Of a stretch of DNA of 64,000 nt, positions 23,809 to 33,541 are shown piece by piece. The notes under the pieces were generated by a model. That model saw only the letters and a list, made by a program, of their open reading frames with translations. It was not told the origin of the DNA and made no database searches. Position 1 is the stretch's first letter. Each line of letters opens with the position of its first letter. The DNA is taken from contig CBFFRQ010000018.1 of the NCBI GenBank assembly GCA_965644315.1, positions 372,001-436,000 of the forward strand, read 5' to 3'. A program made the position numbers and the translations under genes. This DNA is from Caecitellus pseudoparvulus (taxonomy: Eukaryota > Bigyra: Bicosoecida).

Positions 23809-25713
23809 TCACGCACGTTTGCGCTTCGGGGACGCGTGGAAGAAGGCGTGCAGGCCCTTTGCCTTGAGAGCCGGTGCAGGCGCAGTGCTCACGAGCTCCA
23901 CTTCATCGCCATCGTCATCACCATCCGAAACGTCACATGCTGACTCCGCTGCGGCTGCCCGGTCGCGCTTGGCCCCCCGGGGCGGTGACTTCGCGAAGGC
24001 TGCCGCAAGGGGCGAGAGGTGTCTCGGTCGGGGTTCGCTCCCACCAACGAGACACGAGGCCACTGCGGTGGGCATGGAGCCTCTGGCCTTTTCAGCTGGC
24101 TCACCCCCAGCTGCCGGGCCAGATGTTTGTTGCTGAAAGAACGCTGAGATGCCCACCGGCTTGGCGTGCCGCTTCACGTGTTGCTGCCAAGGGAAGACCA
24201 TTGCCGTCGGGAGGGCGCCACACACAGCCTTGGCATTCAACAGCGGCTGGTCTTCCCAGTCCGTACCCCACATCAAGAACAGTGCCCCCACAGCTGCCTG
24301 CCCGCCCTCCCCGCACACCAGACTTGCATATGCTGGAACGCTGACCACCATACCTCCACTGCGAATTTGCGCAGGAGTGGGCCCATACCCAGCAGATGGC
24401 TCCACAAACTCAGCGGCACTGCTCTGGCTACCAACCCCCAAGCCGGCATCAGCTTGGGGGACCGGGGGTGCCGTGGGCAGGCACGCCAAGTGCCCCTGCA
24501 ACGTGCGCAGCTGGGCTGCCATGGCCTGCAGCCGTAGCGCCCACCGCTGCACTTCCGCATCAGCCAGGCACCGCTGCTGCCCTCGCCTCCGATGCACGCG
24601 CACATACGCTGCCGCAGGAGACGTGACAAGTGGGTACACGGGCAGGCGGGTGGAAGGAAGGGTACCCCTCGCGAAGTGCCCTTCTTCCGCCGGCCCTTGC
24701 TCCTGCAACAAGTCGTCAGACGCCACATGAACGATGCCCAGTGCCATAAGCCACGCTGCCGTGAACACCTGCTGGCAATTCGGCATGACGGGAGAGGAGT
24801 CGGGGGGCACCGTGGCGGGGGCTGCCGCCCACTCGCTGGCGGCGCTGAGGACGCCTTCCGCTGATCGGGTGGCGAGGGCCGACGTCAAGCAAGCATGGCC
24901 CTCATCCCAAGGTCGGCACACATACCGGCTGGCAAGTGGCAAATTAGCCACAGTCGCAGCCGCCACGTGGCCCAGGGTGGAGCCAGGGCCCAGGGCAACG
25001 CCATTGCGGCCAGGAGGGAGGCTGGGCGGCCGCTCCATCCCAGCCTCACGCCTCAGCGCGCCCTCGTAGGAGCAGGCAGCATCAGTGACGTACCAAGCCC
25101 TGCACCGAAACTCCACTGCCATCGTTGCCACAGGGGTCAGGCGGCGACGAAGGTCTGTGATGAACTGGACGTTGTGCCAGGTCGGTTTGCAGCCACGATT
25201 GAACTGAAACACCACCAGTCCCAGCTTGCCCCGGTTGTAAAGCAGCTCACACAGGGAGTTGAAGCGCGACCAGAGGCCCTGTACCACTGCCTCTGGGAGC
25301 TCCTCCAGCTTTACGTTGGTGCGCTGGGCCAACCAGGGTGCCTCCTTCTCGGCCGCCTCTCGGGACTCGCGAGGCAGGCTGCGCCACTGGCAGGTGCGTG
25401 AGGCGAACAGGCCGAACGCCTTGATGTGGAAAGTAAAGCCTGGAGGTGTTGAATCTGCCCATGTTGCGACACTCTTATGGCTGGGGAGGCTGTAGTTGGA
25501 TGTGTCGATCTCCACGGTGCCGCCAAAGCCCCTGGGGCCGGAGTAGAAAGCCAGGCGAGGTCCAGCAGTTGCAGAGCGAAGATGGCGTGGATAAAAGCGC
25601 CCGCATTGGAGCAGTGTCGGGTCGCTCCAACCACAGGTTCCTGACAAAACTTTGCCGCTTACGTCTGGCAGCGTTTCGGAAGAAAAGGGTGCAGCAGGCG
25701 CAGCTGCAGCCAT
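23809..25713 (-). CDS. DUF72 (YecE-like) protein with C-terminal PCNA-binding-like motifs
   Basis: Single exon, 634 residues from ATG 25713. The DUF72 TIM-barrel-like signature is present: GTCGWSDP (about residue 26), LAFYSGPRGFGGTVEIDTSN followed by YSLPS, WADSTPPGFTFHIKAFGLF, and later VVFQFNRGCKPTWHN and MAVEFRCRAWY. The biochemical role of DUF72 is not established. The domain is interrupted by long inserts, and the protein ends in an acidic stretch (DGDDDGDE) and a basic tail. Two short motifs near the end, KPVGISAFF (about 517) and KAKGLHAFFHASPKRKR (about 616), resemble degenerate PIP boxes, the second fused to a nuclear-localisation-like basic run. Tandem with SPAG1 (141-bp gap). Confidence 0.82.
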   Translation of the reverse strand: MAAAAPAAPFSSETLPDVSGKVLSGTCGWSDPTLLQCGRFYPRHLRSATAGPRLAFYSGPRGFGGTVEIDTSNYSLPSHKSVATWADSTPPGFTFHIKAFGLFASRTCQWRSLPRESREAAEKEAPWLAQRTNVKLEELPEAVVQGLWSRFNSLCELLYNRGKLGLVVFQFNRGCKPTWHNVQFITDLRRRLTPVATMAVEFRCRAWYVTDAACSYEGALRREAGMERPPSLPPGRNGVALGPGSTLGHVAAATVANLPLASRYVCRPWDEGHACLTSALATRSAEGVLSAASEWAAAPATVPPDSSPVMPNCQQVFTAAWLMALGIVHVASDDLLQEQGPAEEGHFARGTLPSTRLPVYPLVTSPAAAYVRVHRRRGQQRCLADAEVQRWALRLQAMAAQLRTLQGHLACLPTAPPVPQADAGLGVGSQSSAAEFVEPSAGYGPTPAQIRSGGMVVSVPAYASLVCGEGGQAAVGALFLMWGTDWEDQPLLNAKAVCGALPTAMVFPWQQHVKRHAKPVGISAFFQQQTSGPAAGGEPAEKARGSMPTAVASCLVGGSEPRPRHLSPLAAAFAKSPPRGAKRDRAAAAESACDVSDGDDDGDEVELVSTAPAPALKAKGLHAFFHASPKRKRA

Positions 25714-25854
25714 GGTGCCAGAAGGTGCTCAGCACAAAATCCGCAGGAGGCAGATGTGCCCGCGCAGCCCTTTCGCTAGGTTCAGTGGTATGGGTGGGGG
25801 GCTGCCGATGAAGCTAGGCATGAGGGCAACGTGCGACAGGTCTGCATTTTGCGA

Positions 25855-28455
25855 CTAAAGGCCGTACGCCTTCCTGACTTTGGCGAGGGCCTCTGGCTTG
25901 CTACCTGCAGCCTGGCCAGCAGCCACCACCTCCTGGACGATGGCCCGGTCTTGCTTGCCCAGCATCAGGGACGTCGTGGAGAAACCTGGCACGTCACCCA
26001 AGGCCTTCACCAAGTTCACACTGAACTTGGGGCGAATCGGCACGAGCTGTGACTGCACCACCTGCAGCAGGGCAGACATGGTGTCAGGCTCGGGGGCTCT
26101 GTGCAACTGCTTCTTCAGCTTCTTTGGCGTGAGGGACAGCAGGTACTTCCCGAACACTTCGTCTCGGCCTCGCAGACTGTTCACTGCTGTCTCCAGCTCA
26201 TACGTTGACTTCGGCGCCTCAGGGAGAAAGCTGTCTGCAGACTTTGACGCCACCACCCGTGCAGCAGCAGCTGCCGCTGCCTGCTCCGCCTCTGTGCGGC
26301 CAGGGCTCACCACCGAGGATGGGCTGGCCCGTGGGCCACCCTCACCAGCAGAGGCAGTTGGTCGGGATGGTGTGCCACTGGCCACAGCGGCAGCTGCCGG
26401 GATACCTGGGGTGGAGACTTCTTCGATCTTGGGTCTGGCTGGCGATTGCTGCGCCGCAGATGGCGGCGGCGTGGCAGCGGGCTTTGAAGGCGAGGCAGCC
26501 TGAGAAGCCAACTCAGCTTCAATGGAGCTCATCTCAGTTTGGGCTCTGGAGTTGACCGGCTCCAGGCGCAGCACCTCAGCAAGGCAGGCTAGCGCCTTAC
26601 GCAGCGCCCCGGTGGCCTTGAAGGCCAGAGCCTGGCGGAACAGCAGCTTCACCGCAAGGGCAGCTGCAGAGGGTGCCGGCTTCCCGCCCGCCGCCTGAGC
26701 CTCAGCAGCTGCGGGCGGGATTCTCAGCTGCTCTGCAGCGCACCCCGCGGCATACTTCAGCTGCTGCAGCCCGGCACTGCAGTCGGTCAACGCAGCGTCT
26801 GGCTGTGCCAGCTTAATGTGCACCAGCGCCCGGTTGCTGTGCACAGCCGGTTGCAGCGGCACTGCGGCAAGGGACTGGGTGTAGGCCTCCACCGCCGCCT
26901 GCAAGTTGCCAGAGGCAAAGGCCCGGTTTCCTCTCACCTTGGCCTCCGCAGCCACCACCTCCGGCGCAGGAGGTGGGGCAGGCGCAGCCTGCGGCTCATC
27001 TTCCATCTCGCTGTCATCTGAGTCCACTTCTTCGATGCTCACGCGCGTGAAGCCCGTGGAAGCGACCGGAGCAGGGGGCTTCGCCGGTTCAGACTGGGAG
27101 GGAGCGAGGTCAGGCTCACTGGACTTGCTCTCCAGGGCGCCCCCCGCCTCGTCCAAGTAGGGTGACCCTGCAGGTTTGTCGGCTGCCTCACCGTCGCTGT
27201 CATCGCTGTCTTCCTGAATGGCCACACGCGTGTAGCCAGTCGCGCCTTGTACCGGCGCTGCAGTGTCGGTGGCGTGTCCGGGTTGTGTGCCACGGCCCCA
27301 CGGTTTGCCCTGCTTGATGGCCTCCAGCACGCCCTCCACGCCGTGCTCCTCCAGGGTTTTCTTCGCTTCTTTCCCTTCCACCTCGCTGAACTTCGCTTTG
27401 GCCTGGCGCAGCAGCTTCGCCACCTCTGCCTTGTCAGGTGCGAGCTGTGAAGCCCGGTGCAGGTCCCCCATCGCACCGGCATACTTGCCCTGCTTGCTGC
27501 GGGCTGTGCCACGGCGCACCCATGCCTTCAGCAAGGTGGCATCGGCGGCCAAGGCGGCGTCGCAGTCAGCCTCCGCTTCGGCCCAAGCAGACTTCTTTAG
27601 GTGGGCCATGGCCCGATTACACAGCACCACTGGTGAGCCTGGGACATACTGCAGAGAGCGGGAGTAGTACGTGACAGCATCTGAGTACTCCTTGGCGCGG
27701 AAAGCATCGTTGCCCTTGGCCTTTTCGTTGTTGGCAGCCGCAACTCGAGCAGCAGAAGGCATGCCTGCTGGGTCCTTCATCTTCAGCTTGGCAAGGGCTG
27801 CTTGCCGCGCAGCTTCTCTGCGCTTCAGTTCGGCTTCGTCCATCTCGGGTGTCGAGCCAGTCTCTTCGAGTGCCTGCAACCAAGCAGTGCGGGGTGGAGG
27901 GGTGCGTGCGCGCTTCGAATGTGCAGCTGAGCTGGTACAGCGGCCGTATCTCACCTTGTCCACGTCGAACTTGCCCCACCTCTCGTAAAACTTCCCCAGG
28001 TCCCCAATCTTCCAGTCCACTCGCTTGGGTGCCGATGAATCTGCTGTTCCCACCGGCTTTGGCGCAGCTGAAGCTGCCAAGGTGGCCCCAGCAGCTGACC
28101 GAGGGGGGGGGAGGCCACTGTCGCTTCCCCGGGAAGACCCCAGCTCGGCGTCTGCAGCCTTGACGGAGGAGATGAACGTCGCGACATCAGAGCTGGCTGC
28201 GCCCACGTCCTCCCTTGAAGGCTCCGTGGTCAGAGCCAGGTACTTCTTCTTGTCAGCGGGGTTCATGACAGCCAGCATGCGCTGCTCCACAAACGCCTCC
28301 AGCTCGTAGTACCTGCCCTCCTTGCCCGATTGCAGCACACGAAGGATGGCCAGGAGCTCCTCGGGGTCCTTACACTCTTCAACATAGCCGTAGTCCAAGT
28401 GCTCGATGGGGACATCAACATCCTTTCCCTTCGAGTCAAGTCCTAGGAAGTCCAT
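25855..28455 (-). CDS. SPAG1: SPAG1-like dynein-arm preassembly factor (TPR, RPAP3_C)
   Basis: Exons 28455-27955 and 27873-25855, 839 residues. The N-terminus VPIEHLDYGYVEECKD with VLQSGKEGRYYELEAFVEQR matches recalled SPAG1 (IPIEHLDYGYIEKC...VLRSGEEG), as does KFYERWGKFDVDK before the first TPR block (NEKAKGNDAFRAKEYSDAVT and following). A second TPR block lies about residues 480-640, and the C-terminus (STYELETAVNSLRGRDEVFG onward) is an RPAP3_C domain, which binds the R2TP chaperone complex. SPAG1 helps fold axonemal dynein in the cytoplasm. The 81-bp intron (27874-27954) has no stop and keeps frame, so an ORF caller would retain it. The first ATG is 28455; the upstream extension begins with GTG. 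Confidence 0.88.
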   Translation of the reverse strand: MDFLGLDSKGKDVDVPIEHLDYGYVEECKDPEELLAILRVLQSGKEGRYYELEAFVEQRMLAVMNPADKKKYLALTTEPSREDVGAASSDVATFISSVKAADAELGSSRGSDSGLPPPRSAAGATLAASAAPKPVGTADSSAPKRVDWKIGDLGKFYERWGKFDVDKVRYGRCTSSAAHSKRARTPPPRTAWLQALEETGSTPEMDEAELKRREAARQAALAKLKMKDPAGMPSAARVAAANNEKAKGNDAFRAKEYSDAVTYYSRSLQYVPGSPVVLCNRAMAHLKKSAWAEAEADCDAALAADATLLKAWVRRGTARSKQGKYAGAMGDLHRASQLAPDKAEVAKLLRQAKAKFSEVEGKEAKKTLEEHGVEGVLEAIKQGKPWGRGTQPGHATDTAAPVQGATGYTRVAIQEDSDDSDGEAADKPAGSPYLDEAGGALESKSSEPDLAPSQSEPAKPPAPVASTGFTRVSIEEVDSDDSEMEDEPQAAPAPPPAPEVVAAEAKVRGNRAFASGNLQAAVEAYTQSLAAVPLQPAVHSNRALVHIKLAQPDAALTDCSAGLQQLKYAAGCAAEQLRIPPAAAEAQAAGGKPAPSAAALAVKLLFRQALAFKATGALRKALACLAEVLRLEPVNSRAQTEMSSIEAELASQAASPSKPAATPPPSAAQQSPARPKIEEVSTPGIPAAAAVASGTPSRPTASAGEGGPRASPSSVVSPGRTEAEQAAAAAAARVVASKSADSFLPEAPKSTYELETAVNSLRGRDEVFGKYLLSLTPKKLKKQLHRAPEPDTMSALLQVVQSQLVPIRPKFSVNLVKALGDVPGFSTTSLMLGKQDRAIVQEVVAAGQAAGSKPEALAKVRKAYGL

Positions 28456-28570
28456 GCTGAAATGACTGCGCAGAAGCTCACGCACGCGGCGTTTCGCTGC
28501 AGGAAACGCCTATCCAGTGTCGGGTTTGAAGCTCCAAAAGCTGCGAGCCAGACTCGCCAGCAATGCAATC

Positions 28571-28867
28571 TCAATGCTGGGCGCACTTCATGTAGTGACG
28601 TTTTAGGTAGGACCCAATGTCATTTGGCACACGTGTGAGAATGCCCATGACCACCCACAACGGATGCTGGCTCCCTCTGTCAGTGTGCACGTGCGAGCGC
28701 CAGCAACCATGGACAAGCTCAAGAAGGTGCATTGAGCAACTGCAGAGTAGCGCAACGACAGCCTGGGTAGGCAGAACGGTCGGCAGGCAATCCAGGAACA
28801 GGATCGAAGTAGGAATCTGTGCCGCAGGCCACGCTGGCTGGCCCACGACGAGGTCAAGGAAAGACAT
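28571..28867 (-). CDS. Possible small hydrophobic protein between SPAG1 and the SH2 gene
   Basis: A 98-codon frame from ATG 28867 with a hydrophobic middle (IPTSILFLDCLPTVLPTQAV) and the end GSYLKRHYMKC. No family is recognised. It sits in the 426-bp gap that must also hold the SPAG1 promoter and the SH2 3' UTR, so it may be chance. Confidence 0.18.
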   Translation of the reverse strand: MSFLDLVVGQPAWPAAQIPTSILFLDCLPTVLPTQAVVALLCSCSMHLLELVHGCWRSHVHTDRGSQHPLWVVMGILTRVPNDIGSYLKRHYMKCAQH

Positions 28868-28881
28868 GAACAAGATGCCAC

Positions 28882-29743
28882 CTAAGCAGACGTGCCCAAG
28901 GCTGAGCTGTCGAACTGGGGTGTCGTCTGTGTGGATGAGGGCCCTTGCGTTGCAGTGGGCTTGCCGGCAGAGTGCATGGCTGTCACATCGTCCTCCACGT
29001 CGTCCACCATACTGCGGGGCGCAGACTGCAGCAGGTCCACCGCACCGCTCCTGTCGGCAGATTTACCGCGTTGGTGCTCCACCACGCCACCGCCACTGGA
29101 TGCAGTGAAGACAGTCTCGAACTGGGGCAAGAGATCCGCCGCGCCTGTAAAGGTTCGGTGGGAGACGCCGTGGGCTGCGTGCCGCCCGGCATTAGATGTG
29201 CGAGTTTGGCCCACATTCACACGCACTTGTGCCTTGCATGATGACTGGGAACTTGAGAGCCGTCTTTGCCTGCGCCAGCAAATCGTCCAGGCTGGACACC
29301 GTGAGCTGAGCCAGGCCAGCAGAGGGGAGCGTCGGAAACAGCCATTTGGACGGATCCTGCACAGATTTCACCACAAGGCACTTGATAACACTCAAGGATG
29401 ATTTCTCTTCCGATAGAAGGTCCAGCGAAAAGCAACTGCATCGGAGGCAGCGCTCCCGGTGATCGCGCAGCGAACGAAGTTTCGCCAGCGTTGCGTGCTC
29501 ACCCGGGACGAGAGGAGCTGGCCCGCAGGAGGAAGGCTCCAGGACGCGCAGTTGCCAGAAGCAATGCTTGGGAATCAGATGGAGGTAGGTATCCATGATA
29601 GAACCTGGGTGAGGCAGCGAAGGAGCTGGTGTCTTGACCTTGCCAGCTCGGACGCGATCTGGCTTCACTCACGCTGGCTCCCCGGCAGCGCCAAGTCCCA
29701 AGCTGCCCCCTTCCGGGGTCGAAGAGTCAGCCCCAGCTGCCAT
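28882..29743 (-). CDS. Small SH2-domain protein
   Basis: Four exons on minus, 29743-29673, 29604-29503, 29435-29227 and 29144-28882, with introns of 68, 67 and 82 bp; all junctions keep phase, giving 214 residues. Only after splicing does the domain appear: FYHGYLPPSDSQALLL (residues 25-40), then GAFLLRASSSRPGCFSLDLL, with R51 in the position of the invariant phosphotyrosine-binding arginine of FLVRES, then SSLSVIKCLVVKSV for the next strands. This is the SH2 order WYHG-FLVRES-YxLS. There is no kinase domain; the N-terminal 24 residues and the Ser/Thr/Asp-rich C-terminal half have no known domain. It would act as a phosphotyrosine reader or adaptor. Exon 4's donor choice (GTGCGTG at 29226) is the only one that keeps the frame acidic and stop-free. 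Confidence 0.7.
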
Positions 29744-30011
29744 GGTGAATCAAAACACGTGGCATACCCCGTGGTGCTTCCATGGTACGCTTCGCATGCA
29801 TTTGGGTTGTGCGGTAGAGTCTCCATCTGTCAGAATGTGCAGCACTGGACATGCCAACAGGACGCCACGCCCGCCCAAGCAAACGAAGGTGAAATGGGCC
29901 CAGAAGCTTGTTCCAAGGGGTGCTTGAGGTGCGTGGCGTTGGCACAGGTGCGTAGAAGGAGAGCAGTGAGTGAGGCTGGCGTGCGCACCTTTTCTTCACG
30001 GTGCCGGCGCG

Positions 30012-30707
30012 TCAGCCGGATCCTGCCGCAGCGACCGCTGCGTCACCACTATCCACCTCTTCATCCAAACTGCCCAAGCCTTCGGACAGATCTCCAGCGA
30101 CTTGGCACCCTTGTGGCGCGGACGCTGCGTTCGACACCCTGCAGCCCGTGAAGTCACCTTGAGAAGCTTGGGCGTGCGCCGCAGCCCGTCGAGCATGCAC
30201 ACTGGCTTTCAAAGTTCGGGGGGGGGTTGTTGGAGCCTGTGGCGCCCCGGCGATCAGCAGAGATGCTGACATATCCCATGCAGCCTGCACCGCTCCTGAA
30301 GTGTCAACGGTCGTGTCAGGGTCCTCTTCCACAGCCTGAGGCTTGGCAGGCACAGTCTCCGGAGGAAGCGCATCACTCTCCGAAGAGACTCGGGCGCTTT
30401 GAGGGGCAGTGCTGCACAGGAAGAAGCGGAAGTGCAGATTCGCAGGGTCTCGTTTCATGCGCGTTACGCAACGAACCTGGCTTGCCTTGCGCTCTCCTGT
30501 CGCGACCCTTCTGCCCGCTGTGCTGCAGCCTTCAGGGCTCCATGTTGTGTGAGAGTGTTTGCATTTGCTTGCACGAGGCCTGTGGCGAGTCATGAAAGCA
30601 TGAGGGCAGCTGCAGCAACACTTCGGCGCGCCTTCCCAGCTTACCCGCCGAGGCTCTGGCTGTGCTGCTGCCTCCAGCTCCTTGCTCAAGACCTTCGTCA
30701 AAGACAT
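30012..30707 (-). CDS. Uncharacterised protein with an RVxF-like motif (tentative model)
   Basis: Tentative two-exon model, 30707-30622 and 30411-30012, 161 residues, starting MSLTKVLSKELEAAAQ. The first exon carries RRVSW, which fits the RVxF docking motif for protein phosphatase 1. The second is acidic and Ser/Ala/Pro-rich, ending GSLDEEVDSGDAAVAA. No domain is recognised. The donor (GTGTTG) is weak and the intron is long (210 bp), so the join is uncertain; a separate start at 30461 (MKRDPANLHF) is an alternative. Confidence 0.33.
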   Translation of the reverse strand: MSLTKVLSKELEAAAQPEPRRVSWEGAPKCCCSCPHAFMTRHRPRASKCKHSHTTWSPEGCSTAGRRVATGERKASQVRCVTRMKRDPANLHFRFFLCSTAPQSARVSSESDALPPETVPAKPQAVEEDPDTTVDTSGAVQAAWDMSASLLIAGAPQAPTTPPRTLKASVHARRAAAHAQASQGDFTGCRVSNAASAPQGCQVAGDLSEGLGSLDEEVDSGDAAVAAAGSG

Positions 30708-31299
30708 CGAACTGCCTTGACATGAGTGATGTACTTGCCTTTCAGGCTGAAGGCTGCGGACCCGATGGTCTTCGCGGGCAAGCCGTCCCTTCCTTGTCTG
30801 ACTCGAAGCAAAAAAACTCGATGTCTTGCCGTCACGCAGATTCAAGCAGATTCAAGCAAACGCAGACACAATGCCTCTGAGGGAAGCTGGAAACGAGAGA
30901 CAAAAGGGAAGGTCAGCGTGTAAAAGTGTGGTACGGATACAAATGCTCACTCCGACGCCCAGATGTGAGGCGAGAGCATTAGCACCCACTCTGCCAGGTT
31001 TGTCTAAGGCCCTCTTTTCCTCCCTGTCTTCGGCTTAACGTGCGACATATTGTGTCAATTCGTACTTTGACAACACCCGAAAACCCTCTCAGAGCAAACA
31101 CACGTGACAGCGAAAGCCCTGAGCCTGCTGTTGAGGCAGCACCGCTGCAGCTGCTTGGATTGGTCGACGTGGGTGTCCCAAGCTCTGAGGAAACGCTACT
31201 CGCCTGTTGCGCCCTCTGGCCAGTCCTTCCTGCGCACAAGCAGCGCCCAGAGGAAGCGAGACGAAGTGCAGCCAGGAGTGAACCCTTGCTTGTCTCGCT
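30708..31299. other. Intergenic region upstream of MORN5
   Basis: 592 bp between a minus-strand start and the MORN5 start. It holds a short direct repeat of a 10-mer (AGATTCAAGC, about 30838-30860) and relatively AT-rich stretches. No coherent exon, tRNA or known element is seen. Confidence 0.3.
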
Positions 31300-32001
31300 A
31301 TGAGTGACCTGGGAGCACACGTCGGGACGAAGGTGAGTTGCGAGCTTGGGTGGGTCGCCGCGACAAGCGCCGTACTCGCAAACTTGCCGCTCGTACAGTA
31401 CGCTGGAGAGGCCCACAACCACCGCATGGAAGGGAAAGGCGAGTATACATTTGAAGATGGAGTAGTGTACAAAGGGGAGTTCCACGACGGCATGTTTCAT
31501 GGCAAGGGTAGCCTTCACTACCCAAATGGCGGTGTGTACACGTCTACCTGGCATGGGGGCAAGGAGGTTCAAGGCGAGTACACGTTCCATGATGGACTGG
31601 AGTTTGGAGGGAAAGCATGGGACTATGTCACTCCATCTGACCGGCGATTCTTCACTGAGCGCAAAGACGGCATCAAGCCAAGCGGCGACACAGCGTTGCG
31701 AGACCGACCTGACAAGCCCGACGTCCCTGAGGGCTGTTTCGACATGGGCAATGGCATGCACCTGGACCCCACATCAGGCTCTGTTGTGCTCACAAGCTCA
31801 GGGGAAGTCTTGCGGGCTGCCTCTAAGCGTGAAGTCGCGTGGGCTACAACCAAGACCCGTGAGAACAAGGGCAGCTCAGGCCCAGCTGCCTCTGCACAGA
31901 TGCAGCAGGTTCACGCCCACTTTGCACCTGTACCAGGGCATGGACCAGCCACTGGAAAGGCCACCCTTCGGTACACTGGTGCTGCAGGGGGGGCAGACTG
32001 A
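31300..32001 (+). CDS. MORN5: MORN repeat-containing protein 5
   Basis: Exons 31300-31332 and 31399-32001, 211 residues. After removing the 66-bp intron the N-terminus reads GTKYAGEAHNHRMEGKGEYT, aligning with animal MORN5 (GSKYIGEYVDGRMEGKAKY). MORN repeats follow: YKGEFHDGMFHGKGSLHYPN, then VYTSTWHGGKEVQGEYTFHD. The MORN5-specific DRRFFTERKDGIKPSGD and PEGCFDMGNG come next. MORN5 is associated with sperm flagella and cilia. The C-terminal 40 residues are longer than in animals. The intron lacks stops and is a multiple of three, so the unspliced frame is also open. Confidence 0.86.
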   Translation: MSDLGAHVGTKVSCELGWVAATSAVLANLPLVQYAGEAHNHRMEGKGEYTFEDGVVYKGEFHDGMFHGKGSLHYPNGGVYTSTWHGGKEVQGEYTFHDGLEFGGKAWDYVTPSDRRFFTERKDGIKPSGDTALRDRPDKPDVPEGCFDMGNGMHLDPTSGSVVLTSSGEVLRAASKREVAWATTKTRENKGSSGPAASAQMQQVHAHFAPVPGHGPATGKATLRYTGAAGGAD

Positions 32002-32360
32002 GTTGGGCGACACCTGGGGCAGCTGAAGAACGCCACCAGTGCTCCCATGTTAGGCGGTAGCACGGCATCAACGACCTCAAGCTTCTATGACGGCGACTGC
32101 CAGCCTCTGGTGTCCATTGGTCTTACTGGGCAGGGACGGCATGTGCTGTGTCCACGGCCGTGAAGCCGAGGTTCGGGTATACCCCCAGCGGGCACAATCA
32201 AAGCCTGAAAAAGCCCAGCTCAATGTAGGGTCAGGAATGGATGTCTTCTTGTGCCTGAATTCTCATCGTGCTGAGCTTGAATCCCTGAGCGCAGGGCATC
32301 TGGACTTGCCTGGCTCAACGGTGCCACCTTTGAGCGGTGCTCCAGGCGGGAAGGGCAGCG

Positions 32361-33541
32361 ATGGCTCAGGCAGAGGGCGGAGACAAGGGTAACATGGGGG
32401 ATGTTGACGCATGGATCGATCAATTGATGGAGTGCAAGCATCTCAGTGAGGGGCAAGTGAAGCAGCTGTGCGAAAAGGTGGGTGGTGGGCACGGATGAAA
32501 TTCCGCACACCCCTCGCACATTGTTTGACCCTTCGATGCTGGCTCAGGCGCGGGAAATTCTGGTGCAGGAGAGCAATGTGGTCACTGTCAGGTGCGTCCA
32601 TCCTCGCGACAGCATGTCCATGCATGCGCGGAGGGCAGGGTGTTCGCTGGCCGTCCTGTGCCTGCACCCTGGCGCTGGCTCCCATGTGCACAGTGCGCCA
32701 GTCACCGTGTGCGGAGACCTGCACGGCCAGTTCTTCGACCTCATGGAGCTGTTTCGACTGGGGGGCGACTGCCCTGACACGAACTACCTCTTCCTCGGGG
32801 ACTATGTGGATAGGGGGTACTACTCTGTGCGTCGGCTGCTCCGCTCCAGCCTGAACAGCCCGCCGCAGGGCTCGTCACCCTTCTGCCGCACAGGTGGAAG
32901 TTGTGACGCTGGTCACTCTGCTGAAAGTTCGGTGGCCTGATCGCATCACTTTGTTGCGGGGCAACCACGAGAGCCGCCAGATCACCCAGGTGTACGGCTT
33001 CTACGACGAGTGCCTGCGCAAGTACGGCAGCGTGAACGTGTGGCAGTGCTTCACAGACTTGTTTGACTTCATGCCATTGGCAGCCCTCGTTGAGGAGCAG
33101 GTTTTTTGTGTGCACGGGGGGCTGTCCCCGGCCCTGGACAAGGTGGACAGCATTCGGTCCCTGGACCGTGTGCAGGAGGTGCCCCACGAAGGGGCGCTGT
33201 GCGACCTGGTGTGGTCTGACCCCGACGATCGCATCGGATGGGGCGTGTCTCCTCGCGGCGCAGGCTTCACCTTTGGTGCAGACGTCACAGCGGCGTTCAT
33301 GCACAACAACAACTTGCGCCTGCTTGCCCGCGCTCACCAGTTGGTCATGGAGGGCTTCAATTGGGCCCATGACCAACGAACGGTGACGGTTTTCTCAGCA
33401 CCCAATTATTGTTACCGCTGTGGGAATCTCGCTGCCATCATGGAAGTGGACGATGCTTTGCAGTACCGCTTCCATCAGTATGAGTTTGCACCTCGGAAGG
33501 ATGAGCAGGTGACCCGTGTCACGCCAGAGTACTTCCTGTAG
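32361..33541 (+). CDS. PPP2C: Protein phosphatase 2A catalytic subunit
   Basis: Exons 32361-32477, 32548-32591, 32694-32826 and 32894-33541, 313 residues (human 309). Metal-site motifs are intact: [33 protein letters not shown], and HQLVMEG near the end, plus [28 protein letters not shown] at the N-terminus and the C-terminal [10 protein letters not shown] identify PP2A rather than PP4 or PP6; the final leucine is the conserved methylation site and the tyrosine in EYFL is the conserved phosphorylation site. Works with A and B subunits in broad signalling. The N-terminus has about 5 extra residues. The 3' neighbour starts 290 bp on. Confidence 0.95.

Noticed and set aside
28456-28485. Ten-residue N-terminal extension of SPAG1
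   Set aside because: Begins with a non-ATG codon; the ATG at 28455 gives the family-typical start.
29181-29225. Shorter 46-bp intron for the SH2 gene's third junction
   Set aside because: Below the size of every other intron here; the 82-bp option uses the common GTGCGTG donor and keeps phase.
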